DNA of 28,444 bases, from positions 1-28,444 of the IMG/VR virus record IMGVR_UViG_3300021139_000100. One strand, written 5' to 3'. This DNA is from a virus. The notes beneath the pieces are model-generated. The model was not told the origin of the DNA and ran no database searches. It worked only from the letters and a program-made list of their open reading frames with translations. Positions within the stretch are counted from its first letter, which is position 1; every line of letters begins with the position of its first letter. The translations under genes and the position numbers were made by a program. Shown piece after piece: positions 4,740 through 12,198 of this stretch.

Positions 4740-5897
4740 TCAAACTCCCTTGTAGTTTAAAATTTGGTGAAGGGTGTGTACGATTTTGGCCAGATCGGTT
4801 TGGTTTGCCATCACCTGGTCGATATTTTTGTAAGCCCCCGGGTGTTCGTCGAGAAGTTTGACTGCGTCGTCCTTGTTCCAAGAGGTGGACCCCATGGCAC
4901 CGCGCAAATCGTCGACTGAGAACGTTGAGCGTGCCTTGTTACGACTTATGCGGCGCCCAGCGCCGTGCGAACAGGAGTTATACGAGGACGGGTTGCCCAA
5001 GCCTTTGGTGATGTAAGAGGCGGCCCCCATCGATCCCGGGATGACCCCCTTGTCCCCGGCGGCGGCCTTGATGGCGCCCTTGCGAGTAACCCACACGTTC
5101 TTTCCGTGATGGTGCTCGAGTTGGGCAAAATTGTGATGGCAATTTACTGAGTCCATCACCTTGACGGGATAGCCCATAAACCGATTGACGGCCTTGATGG
5201 CTGCTGACATCATGACTGAGCGGTTGGCAAAAGCGTACGCTTGGCCCCACAATAGGTCATCGATGTAGTTCTTGAATGCCGGGTCGCACTCGGGAATGTA
5301 GGCAAGATCTGGGTTAGGCGTTGTAATGAGCCAGTCCTTCATGAGGCCCTTGGCTTTTTCAATGTGCATCTTGGCCAACTGGTTGCCGATGCCGCGCGAA
5401 CCGGAATGCAACACAATCCAAACTCGGTCCTTTTCATCAAGACACACCTCGACGAAGTGATTTCCAGACCCTAGGGTGCCCATTTGTGTGCGCGCGGTTT
5501 TTTCTTGCTTGTGCGTAAGTTCTGCGTGCGCGTACAGAGGAACCGAAGACGCGTTGTTTGCCTGATCGAAGCCCTTGCCAACCCCCGAAGGAATGGCAGC
5601 CGAAATGAGGGAGTGCAAAGCATCGAGGTTGTCGGGTAGATCAGCAGAGGTCAACTTGAGCCTGACTGCGACCATGCCGCAGCCCACATCGACTCCGACG
5701 GCCGCCGGTAAAATGGCGCCCTGGGTGGCGACAACGGACCCGACCGTAGCGCCAAGGCCAAAATGGGCGTCGGGCATCAGGGCGATTGGCTTCACAACAA
5801 ATGGCATAGACGCCGTTTCGATGGCCTGCTGGCGAGCCTCCGGCTCCAAGTCGCTGGCCCAACTAAGGACGTCGCTGAACGATTCAATAACTGGCAT
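4740..5897 (-). CDS. rtcB: RtcB-type RNA-splicing ligase
   Basis: RtcB joins 3'-phosphate or 2',3'-cyclic phosphate RNA ends to 5'-OH ends using GTP and Mn. At 385 residues it is slightly shorter than the bacterial enzyme. All signature blocks are present in order: M-P-D-A-H-F-G-L-G (41-49), G-V-D-V-G-C-G with the metal Cys near 73, G-S-G-N-H-F (143-148), L-H-S-G-S-R-G-I-G (163-171), N-C-H-H-N (252-256), and C-S-H-G-A-G-R with the guanylylated His near 311. ATG 5897 follows GAAGGAAG and a promoter at 5922-5950. A phage role could be repair of tRNAs cut by host anticodon nucleases, but this is inference; no tRNA is seen here. It heads the operon with the WhiB-like and terminase-like genes. Confidence 0.95.
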   Translation of the reverse strand: MPVIESFSDVLSWASDLEPEARQQAIETASMPFVVKPIALMPDAHFGLGATVGSVVATQGAILPAAVGVDVGCGMVAVRLKLTSADLPDNLDALHSLISAAIPSGVGKGFDQANNASSVPLYAHAELTHKQEKTARTQMGTLGSGNHFVEVCLDEKDRVWIVLHSGSRGIGNQLAKMHIEKAKGLMKDWLITTPNPDLAYIPECDPAFKNYIDDLLWGQAYAFANRSVMMSAAIKAVNRFMGYPVKVMDSVNCHHNFAQLEHHHGKNVWVTRKGAIKAAAGDKGVIPGSMGAASYITKGLGNPSSYNSCSHGAGRRISRNKARSTFSVDDLRGAMGSTSWNKDDAVKLLDEHPGAYKNIDQVMANQTDLAKIVHTLHQILNYKGV

Positions 5898-5921
5898 TTC
5901 TTCCTTCGAGTATTTTTGAAC

Positions 5922-5950
5922 ACACTAGCACAGCAACACACGAAAGTCAA
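5922..5950 (-). promoter_or_regulatory. Sigma70-like promoter of rtcB
   Basis: TTGACT (5945-5950), a 17-bp spacer and TAGTGT (5922-5927). The -35 overlaps the stop codon of the upstream Rpf-like gene. A short leader with GAAGGA precedes the start. Confidence 0.8.
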
Positions 5951-6354
5951 TACCCAGTTCCGCAATTTTGCGGATAGCCCTGGTGAGGCATTGGGGCGTG
6001 GTTGGCGGCCAGAAGGCGAGAATCAATTTCGATCTGTTCCCTGGGGGTCGCTTCGCCGGCGGTTTTTCCGTATTTTAACCCGCCGTATTGGACCCAAGAA
6101 CTTGCCGCAATTCCCAATCCACCCCACGGCTCGACGTGCCATCCTCGAGATCCCTCTTCGCACGCATGCACTTTGTACCACGCAAGGGGGATGGCCCAGG
6201 GCCTAGGGGTAATTTTGTGAGGGATAACTTTCACCACAGCCACCGTCGTCGTGGTAGTGGTCGTTGTAGTGCCCACTGGAGATCCGGCGACCCCGGGACT
6301 TCCAAACAAAACAGTAATGACAAAAACAAAAGAAACCAGAATGCCACGAAACAT
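5947..6354 (-). CDS. Secreted Rpf-like (resuscitation-promoting factor) muralytic protein
   Basis: The N-terminus MFRGILVSFVFVITVLFG...VAG is a signal peptide. A run of nine threonines encoded by mixed codons follows (about residues 29-37), then a Pro-rich segment. Residues about 56-135 match the Rpf/lysozyme-like fold: W-Y-K-V-H-A-C-E-E-G with the catalytic Glu at 66 or 67, G-W-H-V-E-P-W-G-G-L-G-I, W-V-Q-Y-G-G-L-K-Y, E-A-T-P-R-E-Q-I, and a closing P-Q-N-C that could disulfide-bond to Cys65. Rpf proteins are lytic transglycosylases of actinobacterial peptidoglycan. It has its own promoter about 107 bases upstream and lies far from the endolysin gene. It may aid cell-wall lysis or act on neighbouring cells; both are inference. 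Confidence 0.8.
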   Translation of the reverse strand: MFRGILVSFVFVITVLFGSPGVAGSPVGTTTTTTTTTVAVVKVIPHKITPRPWAIPLAWYKVHACEEGSRGWHVEPWGGLGIAASSWVQYGGLKYGKTAGEATPREQIEIDSRLLAANHAPMPHQGYPQNCGTGY

Positions 6355-6460
6355 GGTCTATCCAATCTTCGCGCTAAACGCACCTTCGCATAAGGTCGCT
6401 TGCCGAGAAATCAAAATATGGCGGTCTTTCCACCTTGACCCATTCACGAGGGTTGGACAC
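6355..6460 (-). other. Leader region (about 100 nt) of the Rpf-like gene
   Basis: Between the -10 at 6461 and ATG 6354 I see no ORF longer than a few codons. A small hairpin is possible (ACCTT, five-base loop, AAGGT). No riboswitch consensus was recognised. Confidence 0.4.
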
Positions 6461-6489
6461 ACCTTAGCACGGCGGAGCCCAAAAGTCAA
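6461..6489 (-). promoter_or_regulatory. Sigma70-like promoter of the Rpf-like gene
   Basis: TTGACT (6484-6489), a 17-bp spacer and TAAGGT (6461-6466) on the minus strand, just after the helicase stop codon. Confidence 0.8.
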
Positions 6490-6509
6490 GGGAGCGGCAT
6501 ATTACCTGG

Positions 6510-7757
6510 TCAGTCCAGGTAATGACCTTGAGCGCCCGGAACGCCGGAGTCCCAAATACCGTTGACCAAGAACTCCCTATTGTGAATGATTTTGTCGGGC
6601 CAATTGACGCCAGCAAGACGGTCTCCTCGGTATCTCTTTACGTGAGAAACGGTCGGATCGTTCTCGTCCTTGTACAAGGAAATTCCAATCTCGGGCCACG
6701 CCATCCATCGCTGCGATCCCATGGGCGTCATTTCTCGCTTCTGGCCCTGGCCGCCCTTCGCGGCGTGGTGCTCCAAGACAAGGGCAAATCCGTACTTGAT
6801 TCGAAGACGGTCCCACACGGCCATGGCCTCGTCGGCAGAGTCTTCGTAAGACTCGTTCGAATTACGCTGGTAAGATTTGTACACCGGTCCAGCACAGACA
6901 AGTTCAGGGCGCTGGAAGGCGATCTCTCGCTCTAACTCGGCCCTGTCGAGTCGCTTGCGGATATCGATGCCTCCGGGCTTTCGCCAAATCCTAAACCGAT
7001 CAGGGTCGTAGTCGTCAAGAACGGTGTCCATCAGAGTTTCCCTCAAAACCTGTGCTGTCTGCAAGACGGCCACGCGAGGGTTCTCTAGGTCGACGACGAG
7101 TACCCTTACCGGGCCGTCGGGGAGTGGACGGTGGCTAAAGGGGTGGATGCCCTGTGCCGCCTGCATCCCAATAGCGCGCAAGATTGTGCTCTTGCCGGAG
7201 CCTTCGGAGCCAACAATGATGGTTCGAAAGTCTCGGTTCATCAATCCTTCGATGACTACCGGCGCCGCGTTTTCTACGTCTTCGATCAACTCTTCAATCG
7301 TCTGCGACTCTGGCGCGCTCACCTTCGAAGAACCAAGACCGGCGAGGACCCCCTCGATGCGCTCAGCCTGCGCCGCTGCATCGTCTCCTGCAAACAAACA
7401 GTTAACCGCGTCTTGCATCTGCACGATCAACCGGCGCGACTTGGCGTGGCCAGCAACTACGGCAGCATAGTCAGGAGCCGCCTGGCTCGAAGGAACGTTA
7501 AGCAAAACGGGCGCCAACTCAGCAACCAAAGACGGGTCGCCGAGGTAACTGCTGATGGTGACGGCATCGATGTTTCCACCTGATTCGAAGAGCGCCATCG
7601 CCGCCTGGAACACTCGAGAGTTGCGAAGAATGTAAAAATCCTCGGGAGAGACGATCTCCATTGCGGGGACAATCATCGACGGGTCCAAAAGGATGGCGCC
7701 AATTAGGCAGTCCTCGGCCGTGGGGTCGCTCGGTAGAATTCGGTTGGGGCTAGTCAT
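6510..7757 (-). CDS. DnaB-type replicative helicase
   Basis: Residues about 8-100 form a DnaB N-terminal domain (D-P-T-A-E-D-C-L-I-G-A-I-L-L-D-P, then D-F-Y, and a helical hairpin). Residues about 160-370 form a RecA-fold ATPase, with Walker A G-S-E-G-S-G-K-S-T near 183-191 and Walker B V-L-V-V-D-L-E-N near 219-226. It is slightly shorter than cellular DnaB, and its ATPase part resembles RepA/AAA_25 helicases. It should unwind the fork made at the origin by the neighbouring initiator. A longer frame begins at ATG 7769, but that ATG lies within the -10 hexamer TATGAT. The start at 7757, seven bases after the -10, gives a leaderless mRNA. Confidence 0.85.
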   Translation of the reverse strand: MTSPNRILPSDPTAEDCLIGAILLDPSMIVPAMEIVSPEDFYILRNSRVFQAAMALFESGGNIDAVTISSYLGDPSLVAELAPVLLNVPSSQAAPDYAAVVAGHAKSRRLIVQMQDAVNCLFAGDDAAAQAERIEGVLAGLGSSKVSAPESQTIEELIEDVENAAPVVIEGLMNRDFRTIIVGSEGSGKSTILRAIGMQAAQGIHPFSHRPLPDGPVRVLVVDLENPRVAVLQTAQVLRETLMDTVLDDYDPDRFRIWRKPGGIDIRKRLDRAELEREIAFQRPELVCAGPVYKSYQRNSNESYEDSADEAMAVWDRLRIKYGFALVLEHHAAKGGQGQKREMTPMGSQRWMAWPEIGISLYKDENDPTVSHVKRYRGDRLAGVNWPDKIIHNREFLVNGIWDSGVPGAQGHYLD

Positions 7758-7764
7758 GTCGGTT

Positions 7765-7794
7765 ATCATACCTCACACGGGATCTTTTGTCAAG
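7765..7794 (-). promoter_or_regulatory. Consensus promoter of the helicase gene, leaderless
   Basis: TTGACA (7789-7794), an 18-bp spacer and TATGAT (7765-7770), the best -10 in the window. Seven bases separate it from ATG 7757. The -35 overlaps the end of the upstream initiator gene. Confidence 0.85.
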
Positions 7795-8797
7795 AGGCTT
7801 TCCAGAAGTCCGCCCTGCGGCGTACCCCCTGAGCGTCCAGCGAGTAGGGATTCCCAAGAGAGTCCACCAGATCGCCCGACGAATTCACGGGACGAGTGAG
7901 CCCGCGCATCAACGGACTTTCGAAGCACTCCATACCCGAGTCGTCGATCCAAACTCCGTCGGAATCGTAAGCGTCATACGCCATGGCTTTGATGAGTTCG
8001 GTTCCGGTCGGTGGTTTGATCTTCTCTTCTTCGATCAGTTCCAGATAGTCCTTCCATCGTTCCCCGGGACCAAAGAATGTCGAAGCATGCAGGATGAACT
8101 GCTTCTCCTTGCCCTCGACGCTCTCGGCGTATTTGAAAACGCTCGCCAAGAGGTCCTGCTCGTTGACGTTCGGCTCGGCGAGGGTGAGTTGGTAAGCCTT
8201 CGAAGCATCGGCCTTGGCGACGCGGTTCGGGTACGCGGCCCAAACCTCTTCGAAGGACTCCGAGTAAACGATTCGCTTGCGTCGTCGCTTTGGTGGCTTC
8301 GGTTGCTCTTCGTCGTTAGTGCTTAGATTATTACTTAAATTATTAATTAATACGGGTGGCAACTGGCTGCCACCCTGGCAACTGGCTGCCACCCCAAAGT
8401 TTTCGGGTTTTGGCGCATTGGCCATCGACGAGTTCATGGGCCACAGGTAGTAGACGTTACGTCCCTGGCGGCCGTCTTTGAACGCAGCCTGAACACTCAG
8501 AGCGCCCACGTCGCGCAACTGGTACACCGAATCTCTCGCCGTCCTCTCGGAGCACTGCAACAACTCGGCCAGATCGGCCCCTGAGGTTCCGCCTACGGCC
8601 ACAGAACCGTTCAGAGCCCCCCGGAGAAGCCCCCACAGCCTAACGGCCCTGTCAGACAAATCTGGGTGCGTCAGAATCCATGAAGGAATACCGACCTCCC
8701 TCGTCGCGCTGATGTCACCGATCAGAGTGAAGTCAGGGAACTCTATCGTTGCCCTGATTTCCTTGCCGTCTATTGCATACATCGTGTCCTCGCTCAC
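7790..8797 (-). CDS. Replication initiator / replisome organizer-like protein
   Basis: The frame starts at GTG 8797, overlapping the SNF2 stop (GTGA); an ATG at 8782 behind GAGG is an alternative. Residues about 35-115 look like a winged helix (L-S-D-R-A-V-R-L-W-G-L-L, then D-L-A-E-L-L-Q-C-S-E-R-T-A-R-D-S-V). A low-complexity linker (about 122-178) ends in the basic run K-P-P-K-R-R-R-K-R. The C-terminal part begins with F-E-E-V-W-A-A-Y-P-N-R-V-A-K-A-D-A, a motif common in phage replication proteins. The arrangement parallels lambda O: DNA-binding N-terminus, linker whose DNA holds repeats and an A+T-rich block, then a helicase-contacting C-terminus. It sits between the SNF2 and helicase genes. 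The family call is mine from layout and motifs. Confidence 0.7.
   Translation of the reverse strand: MSEDTMYAIDGKEIRATIEFPDFTLIGDISATREVGIPSWILTHPDLSDRAVRLWGLLRGALNGSVAVGGTSGADLAELLQCSERTARDSVYQLRDVGALSVQAAFKDGRQGRNVYYLWPMNSSMANAPKPENFGVAASCQGGSQLPPVLINNLSNNLSTNDEEQPKPPKRRRKRIVYSESFEEVWAAYPNRVAKADASKAYQLTLAEPNVNEQDLLASVFKYAESVEGKEKQFILHASTFFGPGERWKDYLELIEEEKIKPPTGTELIKAMAYDAYDSDGVWIDDSGMECFESPLMRGLTRPVNSSGDLVDSLGNPYSLDAQGVRRRADFWKAS
8323..8393. other. Candidate replication origin inside the initiator gene
   Basis: Two exact 18-bp direct repeats (TGGCAACTGGCTGCCACC at 8357-8374 and 8376-8393) lie beside a 30-bp block (8323-8352) in which 28 bases are A or T. Each repeat contains inverted arms TGGCA/TGCCA. 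The repeat period is 19 bp, so the copies are translated in different frames (VAASCQ and GGSQLP). This points to selection on DNA rather than protein. The position within the initiator gene's linker matches the lambda ori/O arrangement. Confidence 0.6.
8357..8393. repeat. Two 18-bp iteron-like direct repeats
   Basis: Identical 18-mers separated by a single base. No third copy was noticed nearby. Confidence 0.9.
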
Positions 8798-10851
8798 TTC
8801 GCCATCCCCTTGCGCATCAGTGCCGCGACCAGGTCATTTGCAATACTGGGCGCGTTCTTCCCTTCCGGGTCAACTCCGTCGACCACTGCCGCCACGGTCT
8901 TGGCCTTGGCGTCCAGCAAGTCAAACATCATGCTGTCTATCGTATCATGTACCATCAAGTAGTGCGCCGTGGCGCCGTGGGGGTCGTTGGTCCTGCCGTA
9001 GCAACGAGAAGCGCACTGCTCGTGACGCGTTGGGGTCCAAAACGGTTCAAAAAAGGCAAGGTTGTACGCCGCCGTGAGGGTCAGGGCTTCCGAAGCGGAC
9101 TCCACGTTGGCCACAAACAGCCGGCATGATGGATCATTCTGGAACCTGTCGACCGCCGCCGACCTTCCCTTGTCGCTCACGCCGCCGCGAATCTTCACGG
9201 CCATGTCCCCAAAGTGCTCCCACACTCCGTCGACGAGTTCGATGTGCTCTCCGAAGCCGAGCATTTTGCCCTCTTCGCCGAGTTCCTCCATGAATGCTTC
9301 CATCCATTCGATCACGGCGGGGAGTTTGATTTTAGAAACCGCATCCCGAAGGGCGGTTATCTTAATCATGTTTTCGTGCGGCTCGAGTTGGGCCGCTTTT
9401 TCCATAAACGCCATGTTGCCATCTTCGCCGGCGGCACGCGCGGCGTCGGCGGCTTTGTTGGCAAAAAACCCGACTACGTCATCCTCGACTTCGCAATACC
9501 ACTTGAGCAACTTGGGGTCGACTTCGAGGGGAACGTACGCAGATACCAGCATGGGCTCCTCGTCATAAACGTCGCGCCTTGTTCGTCTCACCATGCAAGT
9601 TTCGCGCAGTTTATTGTGCAACTCCACAGTATTTTGCGCGCGCCCTCGTTCGGGTTCGTACCTGTCGATGAATTTCCACTTGCCGCCAAAAGCCTTCAAC
9701 TGTCCGACGGCTTCGAGTTGCGGAATGAGTTGTGAAGGTCTGCTGGTAATTGGATTTCCCGTCAACAGCATGACCATTCCGTCGGCATCGAGTCCTTCAA
9801 TAAGACCCATGACCGAGTTGACCCGCTTGACACCCCAGTCGTTCAAAACACTTTCAATACGCTGCTTGCACGATGGACAATTTTTTGCATTTGACCGCAC
9901 CCGGCTCTTGCAATGCGGGCATTTGCTCTTCTTGTCACCGTTTTGCAGGGCGTGTGATTCGTCGCAGATGACCGAGCAATACCCATGGGCAATAATGTCG
10001 GGGACGCGGCCAGAAAGTGTGTCGTAACTAACAATGATAAAATCTGATTGCTCGATGTCCTTTTGTGCCTTCCCAACAAGAACCGTAGCCTTTTTGCCGG
10101 GAAAGAAGTGGCCGATCTGGTACTGCCACACCAACTTGGCGGTTTTGCCGCACACAATAACTGTCGGCGTGGCGTCGTTCAGAATGGCCGCTGATAGTGC
10201 TTGCAAAGTCTTGCCGACACCCGGTGCATCAGCAATGAACCCTCTCCGAACTTTCGAGATGTATGCAACGCCAGCCTTTTGGTAGGGATGCAATTCTCCG
10301 ACAAGGCCGGGAATTTCAATGTTAGCGTCAACCGCCCTCGAAGCCTCAATCATCTTCGCGGTTTCTTCCTGAGCCTTTCGACCTTCCTCCGCCAGATCGG
10401 GAGCCATAATGAAGTGGTTGCGTGACCCAAATTTTGCTATCTCGGTCAAGTTCTTCAGTGGGGATTTGTACGCTCGTTTGACGTCATCCCACACTGTTCC
10501 CGGAGCGCAGTTCTTCAACTCCGTTTGATACTTTTCGTTGAAGTCAAAAACAATCCAAACGTTTTTGTCCTTCACATAGATCTGGTAAGGATGCTTGGAC
10601 AGCGTGAAGTACAGGCCGTCACCGTCAGCGCGCTGCACCTCGTCCTGCATGGGAATGTTCCACTTTTTGCAAAGGACCTTGATGTCGGGCGCGGCGGAAA
10701 GTGGAAAAATGTTTGTTTTATCGGAATTCCTGTAGCGCCTGCCCTCAATGGCGCGGCAATCTTGAACGTACGCTTCGCTATACTTTGCCGACACCACAAC
10801 CTCATCCCCTTCGATCCAAGACCGATTAGGGGTAGAAAAGTTTCGTTTCAT
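8794..10851 (-). CDS. SNF2-family DNA helicase/translocase with zinc-ribbon insertion
   Basis: This is a 685-residue superfamily 2 protein. A divergent N-terminal region (1-180) is followed by L-H-P-Y-Q-K-A-G-V (about 187-195), motif I A-P-G-V-G-K-T (209-215), motif Ia-like strands, D-E-S-H (297-300) and L-L-T-G-N-P (362-367). The C-terminal RecA domain has V-K-I-R-G-G, E-A-L-T-L-T-A-A-Y and H-E-Q-C-A-S-R-C-Y-G-R-T-N-D, equivalent to motifs IV-VI. Between motifs II and III two C-x2-C pairs (C311, C314, C325, C328) form a probable zinc ribbon. Relatives include SMARCAL1/HARP-like annealing helicases common in phages, which remodel forks or recombination intermediates. ATG 10851 lies six bases from the -10, so the mRNA should be leaderless. 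It overlaps the initiator gene by 4 bases. Confidence 0.9.
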   Translation of the reverse strand: MKRNFSTPNRSWIEGDEVVVSAKYSEAYVQDCRAIEGRRYRNSDKTNIFPLSAAPDIKVLCKKWNIPMQDEVQRADGDGLYFTLSKHPYQIYVKDKNVWIVFDFNEKYQTELKNCAPGTVWDDVKRAYKSPLKNLTEIAKFGSRNHFIMAPDLAEEGRKAQEETAKMIEASRAVDANIEIPGLVGELHPYQKAGVAYISKVRRGFIADAPGVGKTLQALSAAILNDATPTVIVCGKTAKLVWQYQIGHFFPGKKATVLVGKAQKDIEQSDFIIVSYDTLSGRVPDIIAHGYCSVICDESHALQNGDKKSKCPHCKSRVRSNAKNCPSCKQRIESVLNDWGVKRVNSVMGLIEGLDADGMVMLLTGNPITSRPSQLIPQLEAVGQLKAFGGKWKFIDRYEPERGRAQNTVELHNKLRETCMVRRTRRDVYDEEPMLVSAYVPLEVDPKLLKWYCEVEDDVVGFFANKAADAARAAGEDGNMAFMEKAAQLEPHENMIKITALRDAVSKIKLPAVIEWMEAFMEELGEEGKMLGFGEHIELVDGVWEHFGDMAVKIRGGVSDKGRSAAVDRFQNDPSCRLFVANVESASEALTLTAAYNLAFFEPFWTPTRHEQCASRCYGRTNDPHGATAHYLMVHDTIDSMMFDLLDAKAKTVAAVVDGVDPEGKNAPSIANDLVAALMRKGMAK

Positions 10852-10857
10852 GGCGAC

Positions 10858-10886
10858 AGCCTATCACAGTTGTCAAGTGAAGTCAA
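10858..10886 (-). promoter_or_regulatory. Sigma70-like promoter of the SNF2 gene, leaderless
   Basis: TTGACT (10881-10886), a 17-bp spacer and TAGGCT (10858-10863); six bases separate it from ATG 10851. It is divergent from the recA promoter, 20 bp from the SOS box. Confidence 0.75.
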
Positions 10887-10906
10887 GGTGCAAATTTTAG
10901 AGTACG

Positions 10907-10918
10907 GAACAAATGTTC
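10907..10918. promoter_or_regulatory. LexA-type SOS box at the recA promoter
   Basis: GAAC-AAAT-GTTC is a perfect match to the actinobacterial/Gram-positive core GAAC-N4-GTTC. It lies immediately upstream of TATAGT (10922-10927), a position where bound LexA would block RNA polymerase. Confidence 0.75.
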
Positions 10919-10921
10919 TGC

Positions 10922-10927
10922 TATAGT
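10922..10927 (+). promoter_or_regulatory. -10 element of the recA promoter
   Basis: TATAGT, with no convincing TTGACA at the expected distance. The -35 is weak and the region is instead occupied by the SOS box. The mRNA would have a short leader before ATG 10947. Confidence 0.6.
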
Positions 10928-10946
10928 GGATGCCGGAAAGGTTGAA

Positions 10947-11978
10947 ATGTCAAACACACTCTCAACGGTCGAAGAGGCCATCGCTCACATCAACAAGAAC
11001 TACGGCACCGGCTCCATTGTGCGCTTGGGCGACCACAAGATCTCGCCAACTCCCGTCACTTCGACTGGCATCCTGCCGCTGGATTTGGCTTTGGGAGTCG
11101 GCGGCCTGCCTCGAGGAAAAATCATTGAAGCCTACGGTCCCGAGTCGTCGGGTAAATCTACTCTAGCGCTGCACTTCATTGCCGAGGCCCAGCGTTCGGG
11201 CCAAGCGTGCGTTTACATTGACGCCGAAAACACTTTTGACGACGTCTACGCAGTGGCGCTCGGCGTTGACAGGGATTCTTTGCTTCTCAGCATGCCCGAT
11301 AGCATGGAAGACGCCCTGTCAATTCTCATTGATCTTGTTAAGACGGGACTTTTTGGTTTGATAGTGGTCGATTCAGTGGCGGCACTTGTTCCCCGCGCCG
11401 AACTTGAGGGAGAGATGGGCGACGCCAACGTCGGTCTGCGAGCCCGCCTCATGGGCCAGGCAATCCGCAAGGCAACGCGCGATGCAAACGCCAACAAAAC
11501 GACCCTGTTTTTCATCAACCAATTGCGCAGCAAAGTCGGAGTGATTTACGGTTCTCCGGAGACAACGCCCGGCGGCCGAGCCCTTGCCTACGCTGCCTCG
11601 GTTCGCCTAGACATTCGACGCATTGAGACGATTAAGGGCAAGGACAAGCAGGCTGTCGCAAACCGAACGCGCGTCAAGGTCGTCAAAAACAAAGTTGGGA
11701 TTCCGTACCGACAGGCAGAATTCGACATTGAGTTCGGCGTCGGCGTTCCCAAAGAGGGCGCCCTCCTGGACTGCGCCGTGGACTTTGGCTTTATCAAGAA
11801 GGCGGGATCTTGGTACACCTACGAAGGCGAACAGATTGGCCAGGGGCGCGAAAGAGCCTCCAACTGGTTGGTCGAGCACCCCGATGTTTACGAAGAGATT
11901 CACTCCCTTATCCTCAACCAGTCCGTTGTCGGACAGGTTCCGAACGCCATTGGCCTCATCAAGGAGGAAGATGAGTAG
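10947..11978 (+). CDS. recA: RecA recombinase
   Basis: A full-length RecA (343 residues) from ATG 10947, preceded by GGAAAGG. The GTG at 10926 is rejected because it overlaps the -10. Visible features: Walker A G-P-E-S-S-G-K-S-T (64-72), D-A-E-N-T-F-D (92-98), Walker B L-I-V-V-D-S-V-A-A-L (118-127), the loop-1 region E-L-E-G-E-M-G-D, and N-Q-L-R-S-K-V-G-V-I-Y-G-S-P-E-T-T-P-G-G (loop-2 region). The C-terminal domain is retained. RecA forms filaments on ssDNA for strand exchange and triggers LexA self-cleavage. It leads an operon running to the YqaJ nuclease, and its promoter carries a LexA-type box. Full-length RecA in a phage alongside an ERF annealing protein is notable. Confidence 0.97.
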   Translation: MSNTLSTVEEAIAHINKNYGTGSIVRLGDHKISPTPVTSTGILPLDLALGVGGLPRGKIIEAYGPESSGKSTLALHFIAEAQRSGQACVYIDAENTFDDVYAVALGVDRDSLLLSMPDSMEDALSILIDLVKTGLFGLIVVDSVAALVPRAELEGEMGDANVGLRARLMGQAIRKATRDANANKTTLFFINQLRSKVGVIYGSPETTPGGRALAYAASVRLDIRRIETIKGKDKQAVANRTRVKVVKNKVGIPYRQAEFDIEFGVGVPKEGALLDCAVDFGFIKKAGSWYTYEGEQIGQGRERASNWLVEHPDVYEEIHSLILNQSVVGQVPNAIGLIKEEDE

Positions 11979-12198
11979 GAAGAGCAAACTCGAGGGCAAC
12001 AAAAGGCTCGTCCTGGAGGCCATCCAATACTGGCACAACACTCGCACTTATTGGCCCAGTTTTCGAGACATTGAAAAAATCACTTGCATTTCTCTCGGAA
12101 GTGTGTATACTGTTTGCAAGGCCTTGCGCGAAGAGGGACAAATCGACTTCCAAGATGGGGTCGCCAGGACATTGGAGATTGTCAAAAAAGATGCCTAA
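11971..12198 (+). CDS. LexA DNA-binding-domain-like winged helix, no protease domain (75 aa)
   Basis: ATG 11971 overlaps the recA stop by 8 bases, with AAGGAGGAAG just upstream. The sequence aligns by eye with the N-terminal winged helix of LexA: a first helix (N-K-R-L-V-L-E-A-I-Q-Y-W), then W-P-S-F-R-D-I-E-K-I, the recognition helix region S-L-G-S-V-Y-T-V-C-K-A-L-R-E-E-G-Q-I, and the wing with A-R-T-L-E-I-V, equivalent to the R-x-I-x-L ending of LexA. There is no Ala-Gly cleavage site or Ser-Lys dyad, so RecA could not inactivate it by self-cleavage. I infer a stand-alone repressor or competitor for LexA-like sites. A generic phage winged helix is the alternative. Confidence 0.65.
   Translation: MSRKSKLEGNKRLVLEAIQYWHNTRTYWPSFRDIEKITCISLGSVYTVCKALREEGQIDFQDGVARTLEIVKKDA

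Noticed and set aside
6240-6275. Threonine run in the Rpf-like gene as a microsatellite
   Set aside because: The nine Thr codons use a mixture of ACA, ACC, ACG and ACT, so the tract is maintained at protein level and not by slippage.
6355-6460. Cyclic-di-AMP (ydaO) riboswitch, known to control some actinobacterial rpf genes
   Set aside because: The leader is only about 100 nt and I could not match the conserved riboswitch core.
10926-10946. GTG 10926 as the recA start
   Set aside because: It lies within the -10 hexamer, while ATG 10947 has GGAAAGG at a proper distance and gives a RecA-like N-terminus.
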